Part shown: positions 27,322 to 35,004 of the stretch, piece by piece | Layout: the number at the start of each line of letters is the position of its first letter | Position numbering within the stretch: position 1 is the stretch's first letter | Assembly: GCF_023701945.1 (NCBI RefSeq) | Contig: NZ_JABAEF010000011.1 | Span: 124,001 to 188,000, forward strand | DNA: 64,000 nucleotides | From: Rhizobium sp. CG5 | Lineage (GTDB): Bacteria > Pseudomonadota > Alphaproteobacteria > Rhizobiales > Rhizobiaceae | Direction of reading: 5' to 3' | Program-made: the position numbers and the translations under genes | Notes under the pieces: generated by a model | What the model was told of the DNA's origin: nothing | The model's input: the letters and a program-made list of their open reading frames with translations, nothing else | The model's database searches: none

Positions 27322-28007
27322 TTGATTACCCCGTCCTTGTTCGAAAGAATCTTGCGCACACCGCGCATCGTGCGGCCGACATGCTCACCCATCAGTTCGT
27401 TGAACCGATCCCAGTCGCGCTTGCGCAGCGCCTCCAGGATCAGGCGATGCTCGGAAAAGCTCAGCTCCCGCTGCTCCTTGTTCGGCGCCGTCAGGATGGT
27501 GCGGATGGTAGCGATCCGTGCCTCGGCCAATTGGTAGGAATCCTGCACCAGGCGATTGCCGCAAAAGGCAAAGAAGCTTTTGTGATAGGCGGTGTCGGCC
27601 CGCGCATAGCCGCGGTCGTCACCCGTCGCCAGGGCCTCGGCCATGGCATCGACGATGGCCTGGAGGGATGCCGTGAATGGGTCGGCCGAACGGCGCATGG
27701 ACAGGATGCAGGCCTGTGTTTCGGTGATCAGGCGGAACTCGCAAAGCTCTTCCACATCTTCGATCGAGGGATCGAAGATGAAGCTGCCGCGTTTCGGGCG
27801 CACTTCGACCAGACCGGCGAATTCAAGTGCCTTCAGCGCCTCGCGGACCGGGCTTCGGCTCACCCCGAAAAGGGCCGCCAGACGATCCTCCGACATGCTT
27901 TCGCCGAGGTGAAACTCGCCGTCGATAATAGCCTGCCGCAGGCGCTCGGTGACGAGCGCCGTCAACGGCTGCGGCTGCACGATGCGGAGCGCCTTTTCGG
28001 TATCCAT
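27318..28007 (-). CDS. GntR-family regulator (FadR/FCD subgroup)
   Basis: A 229-residue regulator. The winged HTH (TERLRQAIIDGEFHLGESMSEDRLAALFGVSRSPVREALKAL) is followed by a helical FCD ligand-binding domain with candidate metal ligands (ARADTAYHKSFFAFCGN, and SEHRLILEALRKRD). FCD domains bind organic acids, often with a metal ion. The ATG at 28007 was chosen because GGAGG precedes it; a longer frame would start inside the putative operator. It is the first gene of the TRAP operon and probably represses it until the acid is present. Confidence 0.92.
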   Translation of the reverse strand: MDTEKALRIVQPQPLTALVTERLRQAIIDGEFHLGESMSEDRLAALFGVSRSPVREALKALEFAGLVEVRPKRGSFIFDPSIEDVEELCEFRLITETQACILSMRRSADPFTASLQAIVDAMAEALATGDDRGYARADTAYHKSFFAFCGNRLVQDSYQLAEARIATIRTILTAPNKEQRELSFSEHRLILEALRKRDWDRFNELMGEHVGRTMRGVRKILSNKDGVIK

Positions 28008-28037
28008 TGCTAGTCCTCCAGTCCCGGCCGACGTTAT

Positions 28038-28053
28038 ATGTAACATGTAACAT
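28038..28053. promoter_or_regulatory. Candidate GntR operator: two overlapping ATGTAACAT palindromes
   Basis: ATGTAACAT occurs at 28038-28046 and again at 28045-28053, overlapping by two bases. Each copy is a perfect dyad (ATGT-A-ACAT) of the size and shape used by FadR-type GntR regulators. The site lies 31 nt upstream of the gntR-like start codon, where binding would block transcription of the whole operon. Confidence 0.6.
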
Positions 28054-28087
28054 GCTAGTCAAGTGGGTTGATAAGCTCTGAACAGCG

Positions 28088-28144
28088 ATGCCCGACTTGT
28101 CGAACGAGGCCCTGTGCGACCGGTGGCTAAAGGATCCATGCACC
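28088..28144 (+). mobile_element. Possible IS5-type transposase scrap
   Basis: About 19 codons read DLSNEALCDRWLKDP, which resembles the start of a group of IS5-like transposases (DLSDEALCDRWLENPYYQ in my memory). The similarity then stops and the frame closes at a TGA. No terminal repeats were seen. It fits the decayed nature of this stretch, but is short enough to be chance. Confidence 0.3.
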
Positions 28145-28445
28145 CGAAAGCGGTCACTCTGCCCCGGTGTTTGCTTCTGTCATTGCTCCAGACGCCCGAA
28201 CACGACTTCAGCCGTGACGAGCGGAACGCGCTGATCCTCTCGACCCTCTGATCCTGACAAAGGGCTTTGAGGCAGCGTGCTGCTACTGGCTCGATGAATG
28301 AGTCCTGAGCCTAAACATCAGCCTCGCTGATCGGCGGAGAACCCAATCCGATTCCACGCGCGGCGTTTCTGTAAATCGACCGGAGTCGCCGCCGATTTCG
28401 CTATTGGGAGCGCAGCCGGTCGTTCCTTCTGGGGCATTGCGGCGT

Positions 28446-28733
28446 CAGACCGCGTCCGGCGGCGCTTCGCTGCGGGTGATTTTCCGGTCCATTGCGTAAA
28501 GGCCGACCAGGGCGGCCGCGAAGCCGGATGCCGCGCCGACGGCAAGCGAATTGCAGCCCCATCACGATGCCGACGGTCGAGGCGTCATGCTGGGTCAGTT
28601 CCGTGAAGACCAGCCAGTCCTGTGCCGTTTGCTGCACCCATGTGCCGATATTGGATACCAGCGCGCCGGCCGCCCAGATGCGGGAGTTGCGATGCCGGAG
28701 CGACCGGAACGGATTGGCGAGCGAGCCGCTCAT
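28446..28733 (-). pseudogene. MFS transporter remnant with a large internal deletion
   Basis: The first 60 or so residues read like the start of an MFS exporter of the DHA3/EntS type (NPFRSLRHRN, WAAGALVSNIGTWVQQTAQDWLV, GIVMGLQFA). At about 28550 the frame breaks, and the other frame continues as AVGAASGFAAALVGLYAMDRKITRS and a stop, which looks like the last membrane helix and tail of such a protein. A normal member has about 400 residues, so roughly 300 codons are missing. The start at 28733 overlaps the stop of a decayed upstream gene as ATGA, preserving the ancestral operon layout. Confidence 0.6.
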
Positions 28734-28993
28734 GGGCGTTCGGGGTCGTTGCCGCCATGAAAGCGGCCGAAGTGCCGCGCGGAAAAACACACCCATCAGC
28801 AGGATGCCCAATCCCAGCGCAAAAGCGTCGGCAAGATTGGCCAACGAGCATTCACCGACCTTCCAGACGAGAAGATAGGCGATGACGAGATTGGCGAAGC
28901 CCCAGAGAAGGTTGACGGTGGCGGAAGACAGACCTTCTCCCGGCGGCTTGGCGAAAGGCGTCTGGAACGGCCGCCCCGTGGCGCCGCTGACAA
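28730..28993 (-). pseudogene. Truncated, frameshifted small membrane-protein gene
   Basis: A leftward frame enters from the IS66 scrap and encodes a two-helix segment (LSSATVNLLWGFANLVIAYLLVWKVGE, then a second helix ALGLGILLMGVFF). Near 28770 removal of one C would restore the frame ARHFGRFHGGNDPERP and a TGA that overlaps the MFS start as ATGA. So this gene appears to carry a one-base insertion and to have lost its 5' end. The family is unknown to me. Confidence 0.45.
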
Positions 28994-29161
28994 GATGCGG
29001 GAGCCGAGAACTGGGCGACCGTCGCTTCGCTCATCGAAACGTGCAAGCTTAATTCGGTTGATCCCTTCGCCTATCTGAACGCCACGCTCACCGCCATCGT
29101 CACCGGTCACAGGCAGAGGCGCATCGATGAGCTTCTGCCGTGGGATTATTCGGGACGCTGA
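28994..29161 (+). mobile_element. IS66-family transposase, C-terminal scrap
   Basis: 55 codons plus stop encode the C-terminal tail of an IS66 TnpC-type transposase (ENWATVASLIETCKLNSVDP, FAYLNATLTAIV, RIDELLPWDY). The rest of the element is absent: upstream DNA on this strand is antisense to the decayed membrane-protein gene. It marks a past insertion and deletion that probably removed the start of that gene. Confidence 0.75.
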
Positions 29162-29186
29162 TACACAGAGTAGTCGTCGCGAAAGT

Positions 29187-29567
29187 CTAAGGGCTCACAC
29201 CGCTTCGGCCAAGGATGTCGACCCTCTGGCAAGTTCCAGTCGCTGGTACAATGTCGAGCTTATCTCCGACGTTAAAACCGTCACGAGGCGTGCCAATCTC
29301 AAACTGGTGCCTACAAGCAATAGCCTCCCCAGTGGGCGCAGTCCTTGAGAAAGATAGCTCTGCCATCGTCACGATGGTCGTCCCGCGACGATTTACGTCT
29401 TCGTCCCAAACGGCTTCAACCGTTGCAACGGAACGCTCAAAATGCTGGAGCCGCCACAGATAAAAACCAAGGATAGCCACGCAGGCAACTAAACCGATCA
29501 ATGGAAACACGATCCTCATCACCGCGAGTTCTCGTGTCACCTTCGCATCGTATTTCCTTCGAAGCAT
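29187..29567 (-). CDS. Hypothetical membrane-anchored protein
   Basis: About 126 residues. One membrane helix near the N-terminus (MRIVFPLIGLVACVAILGFYLW) is followed by a beta-rich domain of about 90 residues (SVATVEAVWDEDV, EIGTPRDGFNVGDKLDIVPATGTCQRVDIL). This resembles DUF3592-type proteins, in which a short helix precedes an OB- or SH3-like domain; I am not certain of the family. The start is uncertain: ATG at 29567 is given, but ATG at 29519 would begin directly before the helix. It stands alone downstream of the IS scraps. Confidence 0.5.
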   Translation of the reverse strand: MLRRKYDAKVTRELAVMRIVFPLIGLVACVAILGFYLWRLQHFERSVATVEAVWDEDVNRRGTTIVTMAELSFSRTAPTGEAIACRHQFEIGTPRDGFNVGDKLDIVPATGTCQRVDILGRSGVSP

Positions 29568-29645
29568 CGCTATCCACCCACATACGCATACAACTATGAA
29601 GGGATGACACGATCTGTGCAATGGGCGAACGAATTCGGTGGTGTG

Positions 29646-29874
29646 ATGGAAATGCAGGTTACGGATTTGGTGGTAGGCAAGGTATATTTACGCCATTGCG
29701 AGATAGAAACCTGAAGGCCTTTTCAACCCGGTGGATTTCAATCCTTGGCGCTTTGTCTATCTCCAGGATTACGACGCCGGGGACATCGTCACTCCCCAAG
29801 CACGCTCTCCGAAAAGCCTTCAACACCAAATCGAGAGAACGACAGGATTGTTGCTGCACAACCGTTTGGCGTAG
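29646..29874 (+). pseudogene. Possible frameshifted small gene
   Basis: From the ATG at 29646 a frame reads MEMQVTDLVVGKVYLRHCEIET and stops. One base out of register the DNA continues EGLFNPVDFNPWRFVYLQDYDAGD, with good protein-like composition, to a TAG at 29874. One extra base near 29722 would explain both halves. No family is recognised. The overlapping leftward frame is a less natural protein. Confidence 0.25.
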
Positions 29875-30053
29875 ATTGTCAGCCAGGATTGCATGCCGTT
29901 TGGCATGCAACGAACCCTTGCTTCTCGCCATACAGAGCCGATACACGTAAGCGGGTCGTGGAAACATACACTGCGCCGGATGAATAGACGCAGCAGCATA
30001 AACATCGGCGTTGGGCGGCTAGCACGGTGTCGCGTTGAGAGCGCATAGGGAGC

Positions 30054-30980
30054 ATGCCCTTGAACAAACGCATTTCTGATTTCGATGCCGGTCTTATGCT
30101 GACCCTCGACGCCCTGCTGAAGGACAAAAACGTTACGCATGCTGCAGCCCGGCTGAACATCACGCAGTCGGCCTTGTCGGCACGGCTGACGAGATTGCGC
30201 CAGCTGCTGAACGATCCGCTGTTCATACCAGCGGCCTCTGGGCGGGGAATGATCGCCACGCCACACGCAGCGGCTCTGGAGCCTGAACTGGGGCGCCTGC
30301 TCGAACGGTTCAACGACTTCGTCAATACAGCCCATCTCTTCGATCCTGCGACAAGCAAACGGATCTTCCGCATCGCCGCCACCGACAATCCTGCTGCCAT
30401 CCTCGCACCCGACCTCATTCCTCTGTTTCAGGCCCGCGCGCCGCTCGCCAAAATCGCCTTCACATTGCCGGACAAGGCACGGATTGCCGAACATCTGGAG
30501 AACGGAGATGTCGATCTGTTCGTCGGTGCCGCGGAAGACGCTGCTCCCGATCTGATCGCTCAGACCCTTTTCCAGGAGGAGTTCGTGACCGCTCAGCGGC
30601 GTGGCCATCCGCGCGGATCAGAGGCCATAACCCTCGAGGAATTCTGCGATGCGGACCACCTTCTGATTTCGACCAGCGGCGGCCATTTCTCTGGCATGAT
30701 CGACGATGCGCTTGCCGAAGCCGGGCGTGAACGTCGCGTGTCGGTGTCGATCCAGAGCTACGCGCTTGCGCCGCTGGTGCTGTCCAGCACGGACTGCATC
30801 TGCACCCTGCCTCGGCGGTTTCTGCAAAGGTTCGAGGACACGCTCGACCTGTTCGCACCGCCGCTTGCCCTGTCGATTTTCAGCATGAACCTGTTCTGGC
30901 ATCCCAAAATGCGAACCGATCCGGCGCATATGTGGCTTCGCAAGCTGGTCATGGAGGTCGCCAAGACGACGACCCGCTAA
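30054..30980 (+). CDS. LysR-family regulator (NodD/PcpR-like subgroup)
   Basis: 308 residues. The HTH region (DAGLMLTLDALLKDKNVTHAAARLNITQSALSARLTRLRQLLNDPLF) has the spacing of the NodD/PcpR/LeuO subgroup rather than the classical 'L..F..V' start. The effector domain follows (RIAATDNPAAILAPDLIP). The start is uncertain by a few codons, because GGGAG lies immediately before the ATG. It is convergent with the SMP-30-like gene (44-nt gap). It may control the hydrolase genes that follow, but they are not divergent from it. Confidence 0.88.
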   Translation: MPLNKRISDFDAGLMLTLDALLKDKNVTHAAARLNITQSALSARLTRLRQLLNDPLFIPAASGRGMIATPHAAALEPELGRLLERFNDFVNTAHLFDPATSKRIFRIAATDNPAAILAPDLIPLFQARAPLAKIAFTLPDKARIAEHLENGDVDLFVGAAEDAAPDLIAQTLFQEEFVTAQRRGHPRGSEAITLEEFCDADHLLISTSGGHFSGMIDDALAEAGRERRVSVSIQSYALAPLVLSSTDCICTLPRRFLQRFEDTLDLFAPPLALSIFSMNLFWHPKMRTDPAHMWLRKLVMEVAKTTTR

Positions 30981-31024
30981 TGTCAGGGCCGACGCACACT
31001 TGCATCGGCCCCGATGATGGCTTG

Positions 31025-31996
31025 TCAGAACTTCTGCAACACAGCGTCACTGACCTTGTCCGCCTTCGGGTCGAAAAGCGTGTCGAGGCGCGAGTTCAAC
31101 ACCCAGACATCGTCGCCGACCCGTGTCGGCGCGGTTGGCATGGACGCCGTGCTTTTGACGTCACGGGCGATCGTCGCGGTTTTCCAATTGTCACCGGACA
31201 CAAGCTCGACCGTCTTGTCCGCACCGAGATTGACGGCGACGAACAGGTGTTTCCCGTCGAACAGATGGAACCCGTCGGCACCCTTGATTGGTTCGGGCAG
31301 CTTCACCTTCTGCACGTCGGTTGGATCGGCAATACTGACCTTGAACAGCTCGCCGGAATTGTATTTGCCGACCAGGAGATAGCCTCCTTCGTGATAGGCG
31401 ATGCCGTTGATATTGAAGCCGTCAGCGTCCTTGAACAGAGGGCTCTGAGCAAAGATGATCGCCTTGCCCGCAGCGTCGATCTTGTAAATGACCGGGGCGA
31501 AGCTGTCGGTGACAAAGGCATTGCCTTGCTCGTCCAGCGCCAGATCGTTGGCGAAATGCGGCCCCCCGCTGAGAGCGCCCAGGTCGTAGTAGGCAAGACG
31601 CTGTCCCGTGGTCGCGTCGTATTTGGCAACGCCTGCGAGCTTGCCCTGCGTCGCGGGGGTCGTTCGGGTTCCCGCACCCGGATCCGAGTTTGCAGCCCAG
31701 AGCGTGTTGCGGGCGTCGTCGACGAGGATCCCGACTGTCGAGACAAGCGTTTCGTCGGTGACGAACGGCTTGTATGCCCCATCGGGTGACACCGTGCCGA
31801 TCGTGCCATGGGTGACCGATCCAACGAAGAAGCGGTTCTGCCTGGCAGACCAGCTCATGCTTTCGGCATAGTTCTTGTCCGCAGTGAACCGGATCTCGCT
31901 CTTGCCGGAAAGCGGCGATGTATTTCCGGCAAAGGCAGTAGAGGAGGTCAAGAGGGCGACGGCGGCGACGGTAGCGAGGAGTATACGAGAGATCAT
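31025..31996 (-). CDS. Secreted SMP-30/NHL-type beta-propeller protein
   Basis: A 323-residue exported protein. The signal peptide covers about residues 1-23 (ending AFA). The rest is a six-bladed propeller with repeated '(I/V)..(T/D)...G' blades, including FANDLALDEQGNAFVTDSFAPVIYKID and GINGI-like NGIAYHEGGYLLVGKY. The fold is that of SMP-30/gluconolactonase-like or superoxide-reductase-associated propellers, and a lactonase role is possible but not shown. GAAAGGAG lies 7 nt upstream of the ATG. It is transcribed alone or after the hydrolase operon, whose terminator lies between. Confidence 0.75.
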   Translation of the reverse strand: MISRILLATVAAVALLTSSTAFAGNTSPLSGKSEIRFTADKNYAESMSWSARQNRFFVGSVTHGTIGTVSPDGAYKPFVTDETLVSTVGILVDDARNTLWAANSDPGAGTRTTPATQGKLAGVAKYDATTGQRLAYYDLGALSGGPHFANDLALDEQGNAFVTDSFAPVIYKIDAAGKAIIFAQSPLFKDADGFNINGIAYHEGGYLLVGKYNSGELFKVSIADPTDVQKVKLPEPIKGADGFHLFDGKHLFVAVNLGADKTVELVSGDNWKTATIARDVKSTASMPTAPTRVGDDVWVLNSRLDTLFDPKADKVSDAVLQKF

Positions 31997-32123
31997 GATG
32001 TGCTCCTTTCGATCTTCGATAAGCCTGATTTACCGGGTCGCCCCAGGTCGCTGAAATTGCTTCTCGCGATCACACCGATCGACTGAATTCATACCTCGAG
32101 ACACTCAAGTTGCCGCCCGCACC

Positions 32124-32154
32124 AAAACAAAAAAAAGCCGCTCGAAAGCGGCTT
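32124..32154 (-). terminator. Rho-independent terminator of the hydrolase operon
   Basis: On the minus strand, AAGCCGCT and AGCGGCTT form an 8-bp stem with a 4-nt loop, followed by a run of about eight T residues. It lies 20 nt past the stop codon of the leftward alpha/beta-hydrolase gene and is a textbook intrinsic terminator. Confidence 0.88.
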
Positions 32155-32173
32155 CTGACAGAGAGCAAGGCGT

Positions 32174-33163
32174 TTATTCGGGCGCATAAGCCTCCCGGAA
32201 GAAGGCGGAGATGGCGCGAAAGGCGCGCATCCGGTTCTTCTCCAGAAGCGCCATATGGGTGGCCTCGCCGATCTCGATCCAGATCCGGTTCGGCGCCGAG
32301 GTCAGTTCCTGAAAATAGGCCAGCGCAAGATCGATCGGGACATCGATGTCCCACTCGCCATGCAACAGCAATACCGGGACCTGAATGTCCGACGGTTTGT
32401 AATAAGGTTTGCCTGCACGCCAGTAGTCCCTGATATCCTGGATGGGACCATTGGTCGCTCGCAACTTGCCGGGTTCCCTGGCTTCGCTCCACGGATCGTC
32501 CGCCAGCGTCGCCGCCGCCCATTGCTCGAACCATCCCTCCGGAATGATGGTTGCGCGCGCATGTTCGGGTGCAGTGCCCAGCCAACGCTGCAGGGTATTC
32601 ATGACCGGCACCAGCCGATAGGCGGTCAGATCGCCGCCCATATCAAGCGGAATCGGCTTTTCGCTCAGCCATTGCGGGGCGAGAACAACCAGCTTCAAGA
32701 CCTTGTCGGGATTGGCGGCGGTGTAGGCTCCGGTCACGGTGCCACCCCAGGACATGGCAAACACGTTGACCTTGGCAAGACCGCGATGCCGAAGGACGAA
32801 GTCCACCGCCGCGCCAAAGTCACGAACGCCGACATCGGTGCCGATGATCGGCGGGCTCAAAGCCGGATCCATCTCCATAAGCTCCGGCCGCGAGGACTTG
32901 CCATAGCCGCGGACATCGACCGCGAACACATCGAATCCCTCGGACGCAAGATAGTCCATGAACGAGAACCCGCCGAGCGGAACATCGTAGAGGCTTCCCG
33001 AAGAATAGGTCGCCCCATGCACCATGACGATGGTCGTTTCCGGCGCAAACCGGCTCATCCCGGCGGGGTGCTTGTTGCGGATATGGAGTTCGATGCCGGA
33101 CGTGTCGCTTGGGATACGGTGATCTTCGACCACGATGGTGGCGATGTCGATATTGCTGGTCAT
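32174..33163 (-). CDS. Alpha/beta hydrolase
   Basis: 329 residues of the alpha/beta-hydrolase fold. The oxyanion region is MVHGATYSSGS, the nucleophile elbow is probably A-M-S-W-G-G (Ser at the centre), the acid is likely in HGEWDIDVP, and the His is in GEATHMALLE. No signal peptide is evident. The ATG at 33163 was chosen because GAGGAC lies just upstream and the upstream codons overlap the MBL gene. It is an esterase, lactonase or C-C hydrolase; the substrate is unknown. It is co-transcribed with the MBL-fold gene (7-nt gap) and ends at a strong terminator. Confidence 0.85.
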   Translation of the reverse strand: MTSNIDIATIVVEDHRIPSDTSGIELHIRNKHPAGMSRFAPETTIVMVHGATYSSGSLYDVPLGGFSFMDYLASEGFDVFAVDVRGYGKSSRPELMEMDPALSPPIIGTDVGVRDFGAAVDFVLRHRGLAKVNVFAMSWGGTVTGAYTAANPDKVLKLVVLAPQWLSEKPIPLDMGGDLTAYRLVPVMNTLQRWLGTAPEHARATIIPEGWFEQWAAATLADDPWSEAREPGKLRATNGPIQDIRDYWRAGKPYYKPSDIQVPVLLLHGEWDIDVPIDLALAYFQELTSAPNRIWIEIGEATHMALLEKNRMRAFRAISAFFREAYAPE

Positions 33164-33170
33164 GTCGTCC

Positions 33171-34061
33171 TCAAATGTAGGTCCAGGAGAAACCATCCTG
33201 TGTCCGCGCGACATAGCCGGCGGAGGAGGCTGGGAAATGCGTGGCAAGGTAAAGGGCGCGGATCTCTGCAAGACGGGTCAGCATCTGGTATCGCGAGGCC
33301 TGAGCCTGATCGTGGAATTCGCAGAACACCGTATTGAGATCGGGATAGCGGACCTGAACCGGACTGTGAAGGATGTCGCCGCCGAAGACCGCGGTCTCTC
33401 CACCCGAAGTCACCGCAATCGACATATGTCCGATGCTATGGCCTGATGTCGGGATGAAATCGAAGAGATCGAGATAACGTCCGCCGGTTGGCTCGATAAA
33501 GTCAACCAGCCCTGCATCAAGGACCGGTGCAATGCTGTCTTCATAGACGCCGGAACTTGGGGTATTGGCGTCGTTGTGGCTTGCCGGGCTCGCATAATAT
33601 TCACACTCGGCGCGCGGAAAAACGTATCGGGCGTTCGGGAATGTCGGCACCCATTTGCCGTTTTCCAGACAGGTATTCCACCCACTGTGGTCAACATGGA
33701 GATGCGTGTTGAAGACGAAATCGACCTCATCGGGATCGACACCCACAGCCCGGAGCCGTTCGATGAATGGAATGGCCTGCCGATGAAATATCGGATTTCT
33801 GGGCCGTTCCTTGTCGTTTCCTGAACCCGTGTCGACAAGGATCAGACGGTCCGGTGTCCTGACCACCCATGTATGGATACTGAGCCGCAGGCTCTTGGCC
33901 CCGTCGTCGACATCATCCCGCAGACCGGGATCCGCCGCGATCCGCTCGGCAGCACCTTCCTTCGGATAGAGGAAGGAGACCGGGACATTGCTGAGTTGCT
34001 GTTCCTAGACCTTGGTTATCGTGACGTCGCCTATGCGATGTGTCTTGCGTTCGCTGCCCAT
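33171..34061 (-). pseudogene. MBL-fold metallo-hydrolase gene interrupted by an in-frame TAG
   Basis: The reading frame encodes a complete metallo-beta-lactamase-fold hydrolase of about 296 residues with NTHLHVDHSGWN (the HxHxDH zinc motif), a later His in TSGHSIGHMS and an Asp in VFGGDILH. However, the TAG at 34005-34007 (codon 19) splits it. Codons 1-18 (from ATG 34061) read as a natural N-terminus in the same frame as the rest. Without them translation would have to restart near the GTG/ATG-less stretch at about 33866, losing about 65 residues. The family includes lactonases and other ester hydrolases. Either a recent nonsense mutation, a sequencing error, or readthrough is possible. Confidence 0.75.
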
Positions 34062-34237
34062 GGAAATCCTTCGGGTTCGAGGCTTCTGGCTGCCGAACAT
34101 AGGCAGCCTGCGCAAGCGCAAGGAATCGAACCTAACCATAGGTGCGATCAACGAAATCGATTGGTCGAAGGACGGAAGGTCGGGCATCTCTGGGTCGGGC
34201 TGCCCGACAATGGCGGCGACCTCTTTCAGGGATGACG

Positions 34238-34915
34238 ATGATGAACCTGTATTTCCACGCCACACCGAACTCCATGAAAGTCGCCGTGCTGCTGTACGAG
34301 CTGAACCTGCCTTTCGACGTCACCCCGATCGATATTTTCAAAGGGGAACAGCATTTGCCGGCGTTCCGAGCGGTGAACCCGAACGGCAAGGTTCCCGCCC
34401 TCGTCGATGACGGCGTCATCGTTTTCGATTCCCACGCGATCCTGCTCTACCTGGCAGAAAAACACGGGCGTTTCATTCCCTCTGCCCTGTCGAGAAAAGC
34501 CGAAATGCTGTCTTGGCTGCACCTGGTTGCGACCGGCCTGTCTCCCTATTCGGGACAAGCGATCCACTTCCTGCATTATGCTCCCGAAGACCTCCCCTAT
34601 GCGAAGAACCGCTATGTCAAGGAGGTCGAGCGCACCTATGCGGTGCTCGACAAGAGGCTTGAGAGTTCCGAATGGCTGGCTGGCGACGACTACACCGTTG
34701 CGGACATGGCGCTTTGGGGCTGGGCGGCATCTGCGGGCTATATCTTCGGAGAGAAAGGCCTTCGCGATTTTCCTGCGGTGCAGCGTTTCATGACGGTGAT
34801 GTCGGAACGCCCGGCCGTGCAGCAGGCATTGGCTTTGAAAGCGGCGCATTCCTTCAAAGCCGTGCTGGATGCTGAAACGAGGAAAGCGCTTTTCCCGCAA
34901 AACGCAAACGGCTGA
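34238..34915 (+). CDS. Glutathione S-transferase
   Basis: A 225-residue two-domain GST. The thioredoxin-like N-terminal domain has the substrate-contact Ser/Asn region (LYFHATPNSMKV), cis-Pro segment (NPNGKVPALVDDG) and ES-like FDSHAILLYLAEKHG motif. An all-helical C-terminal domain follows with the N-cap-like DDYTVADMALWGW. It probably conjugates glutathione to an electrophile or opens an ether/halide bond. Starts at 34232, 34238 and 34241 are all possible; AGGG at about 34227 favours the later ones. The gene is divergent from the MBL/hydrolase operon. Confidence 0.9.
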   Translation: MMNLYFHATPNSMKVAVLLYELNLPFDVTPIDIFKGEQHLPAFRAVNPNGKVPALVDDGVIVFDSHAILLYLAEKHGRFIPSALSRKAEMLSWLHLVATGLSPYSGQAIHFLHYAPEDLPYAKNRYVKEVERTYAVLDKRLESSEWLAGDDYTVADMALWGWAASAGYIFGEKGLRDFPAVQRFMTVMSERPAVQQALALKAAHSFKAVLDAETRKALFPQNANG

Positions 34916-34954
34916 AGCATTGTCTTAACAAGGGCAAACGGGCCGGAACGAGGA

Positions 34955-34981
34955 ACTGCGGGTGACAATGTCTCCCGCAGT
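34955..34981. terminator. Stem-loop between convergent GST and chemoreceptor genes
   Basis: ACTGCGGG and CCCGCAGT form an 8-bp perfect stem, extended inward by GAC/GTC, in the 89-nt gap between two convergent genes. There is no T-run on either side, so termination efficiency is uncertain, but position favours a bidirectional terminator. Confidence 0.45.
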
Positions 34982-35004
34982 GATTCTCCGGCGAGTGCGA
35001 GCGC

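Noticed and set aside
29659..29967. A 102-codon minus frame opposite the suspected frameshifted gene
   Set aside because: No ribosome-binding site and no recognisable fold. The plus-strand halves look more natural.
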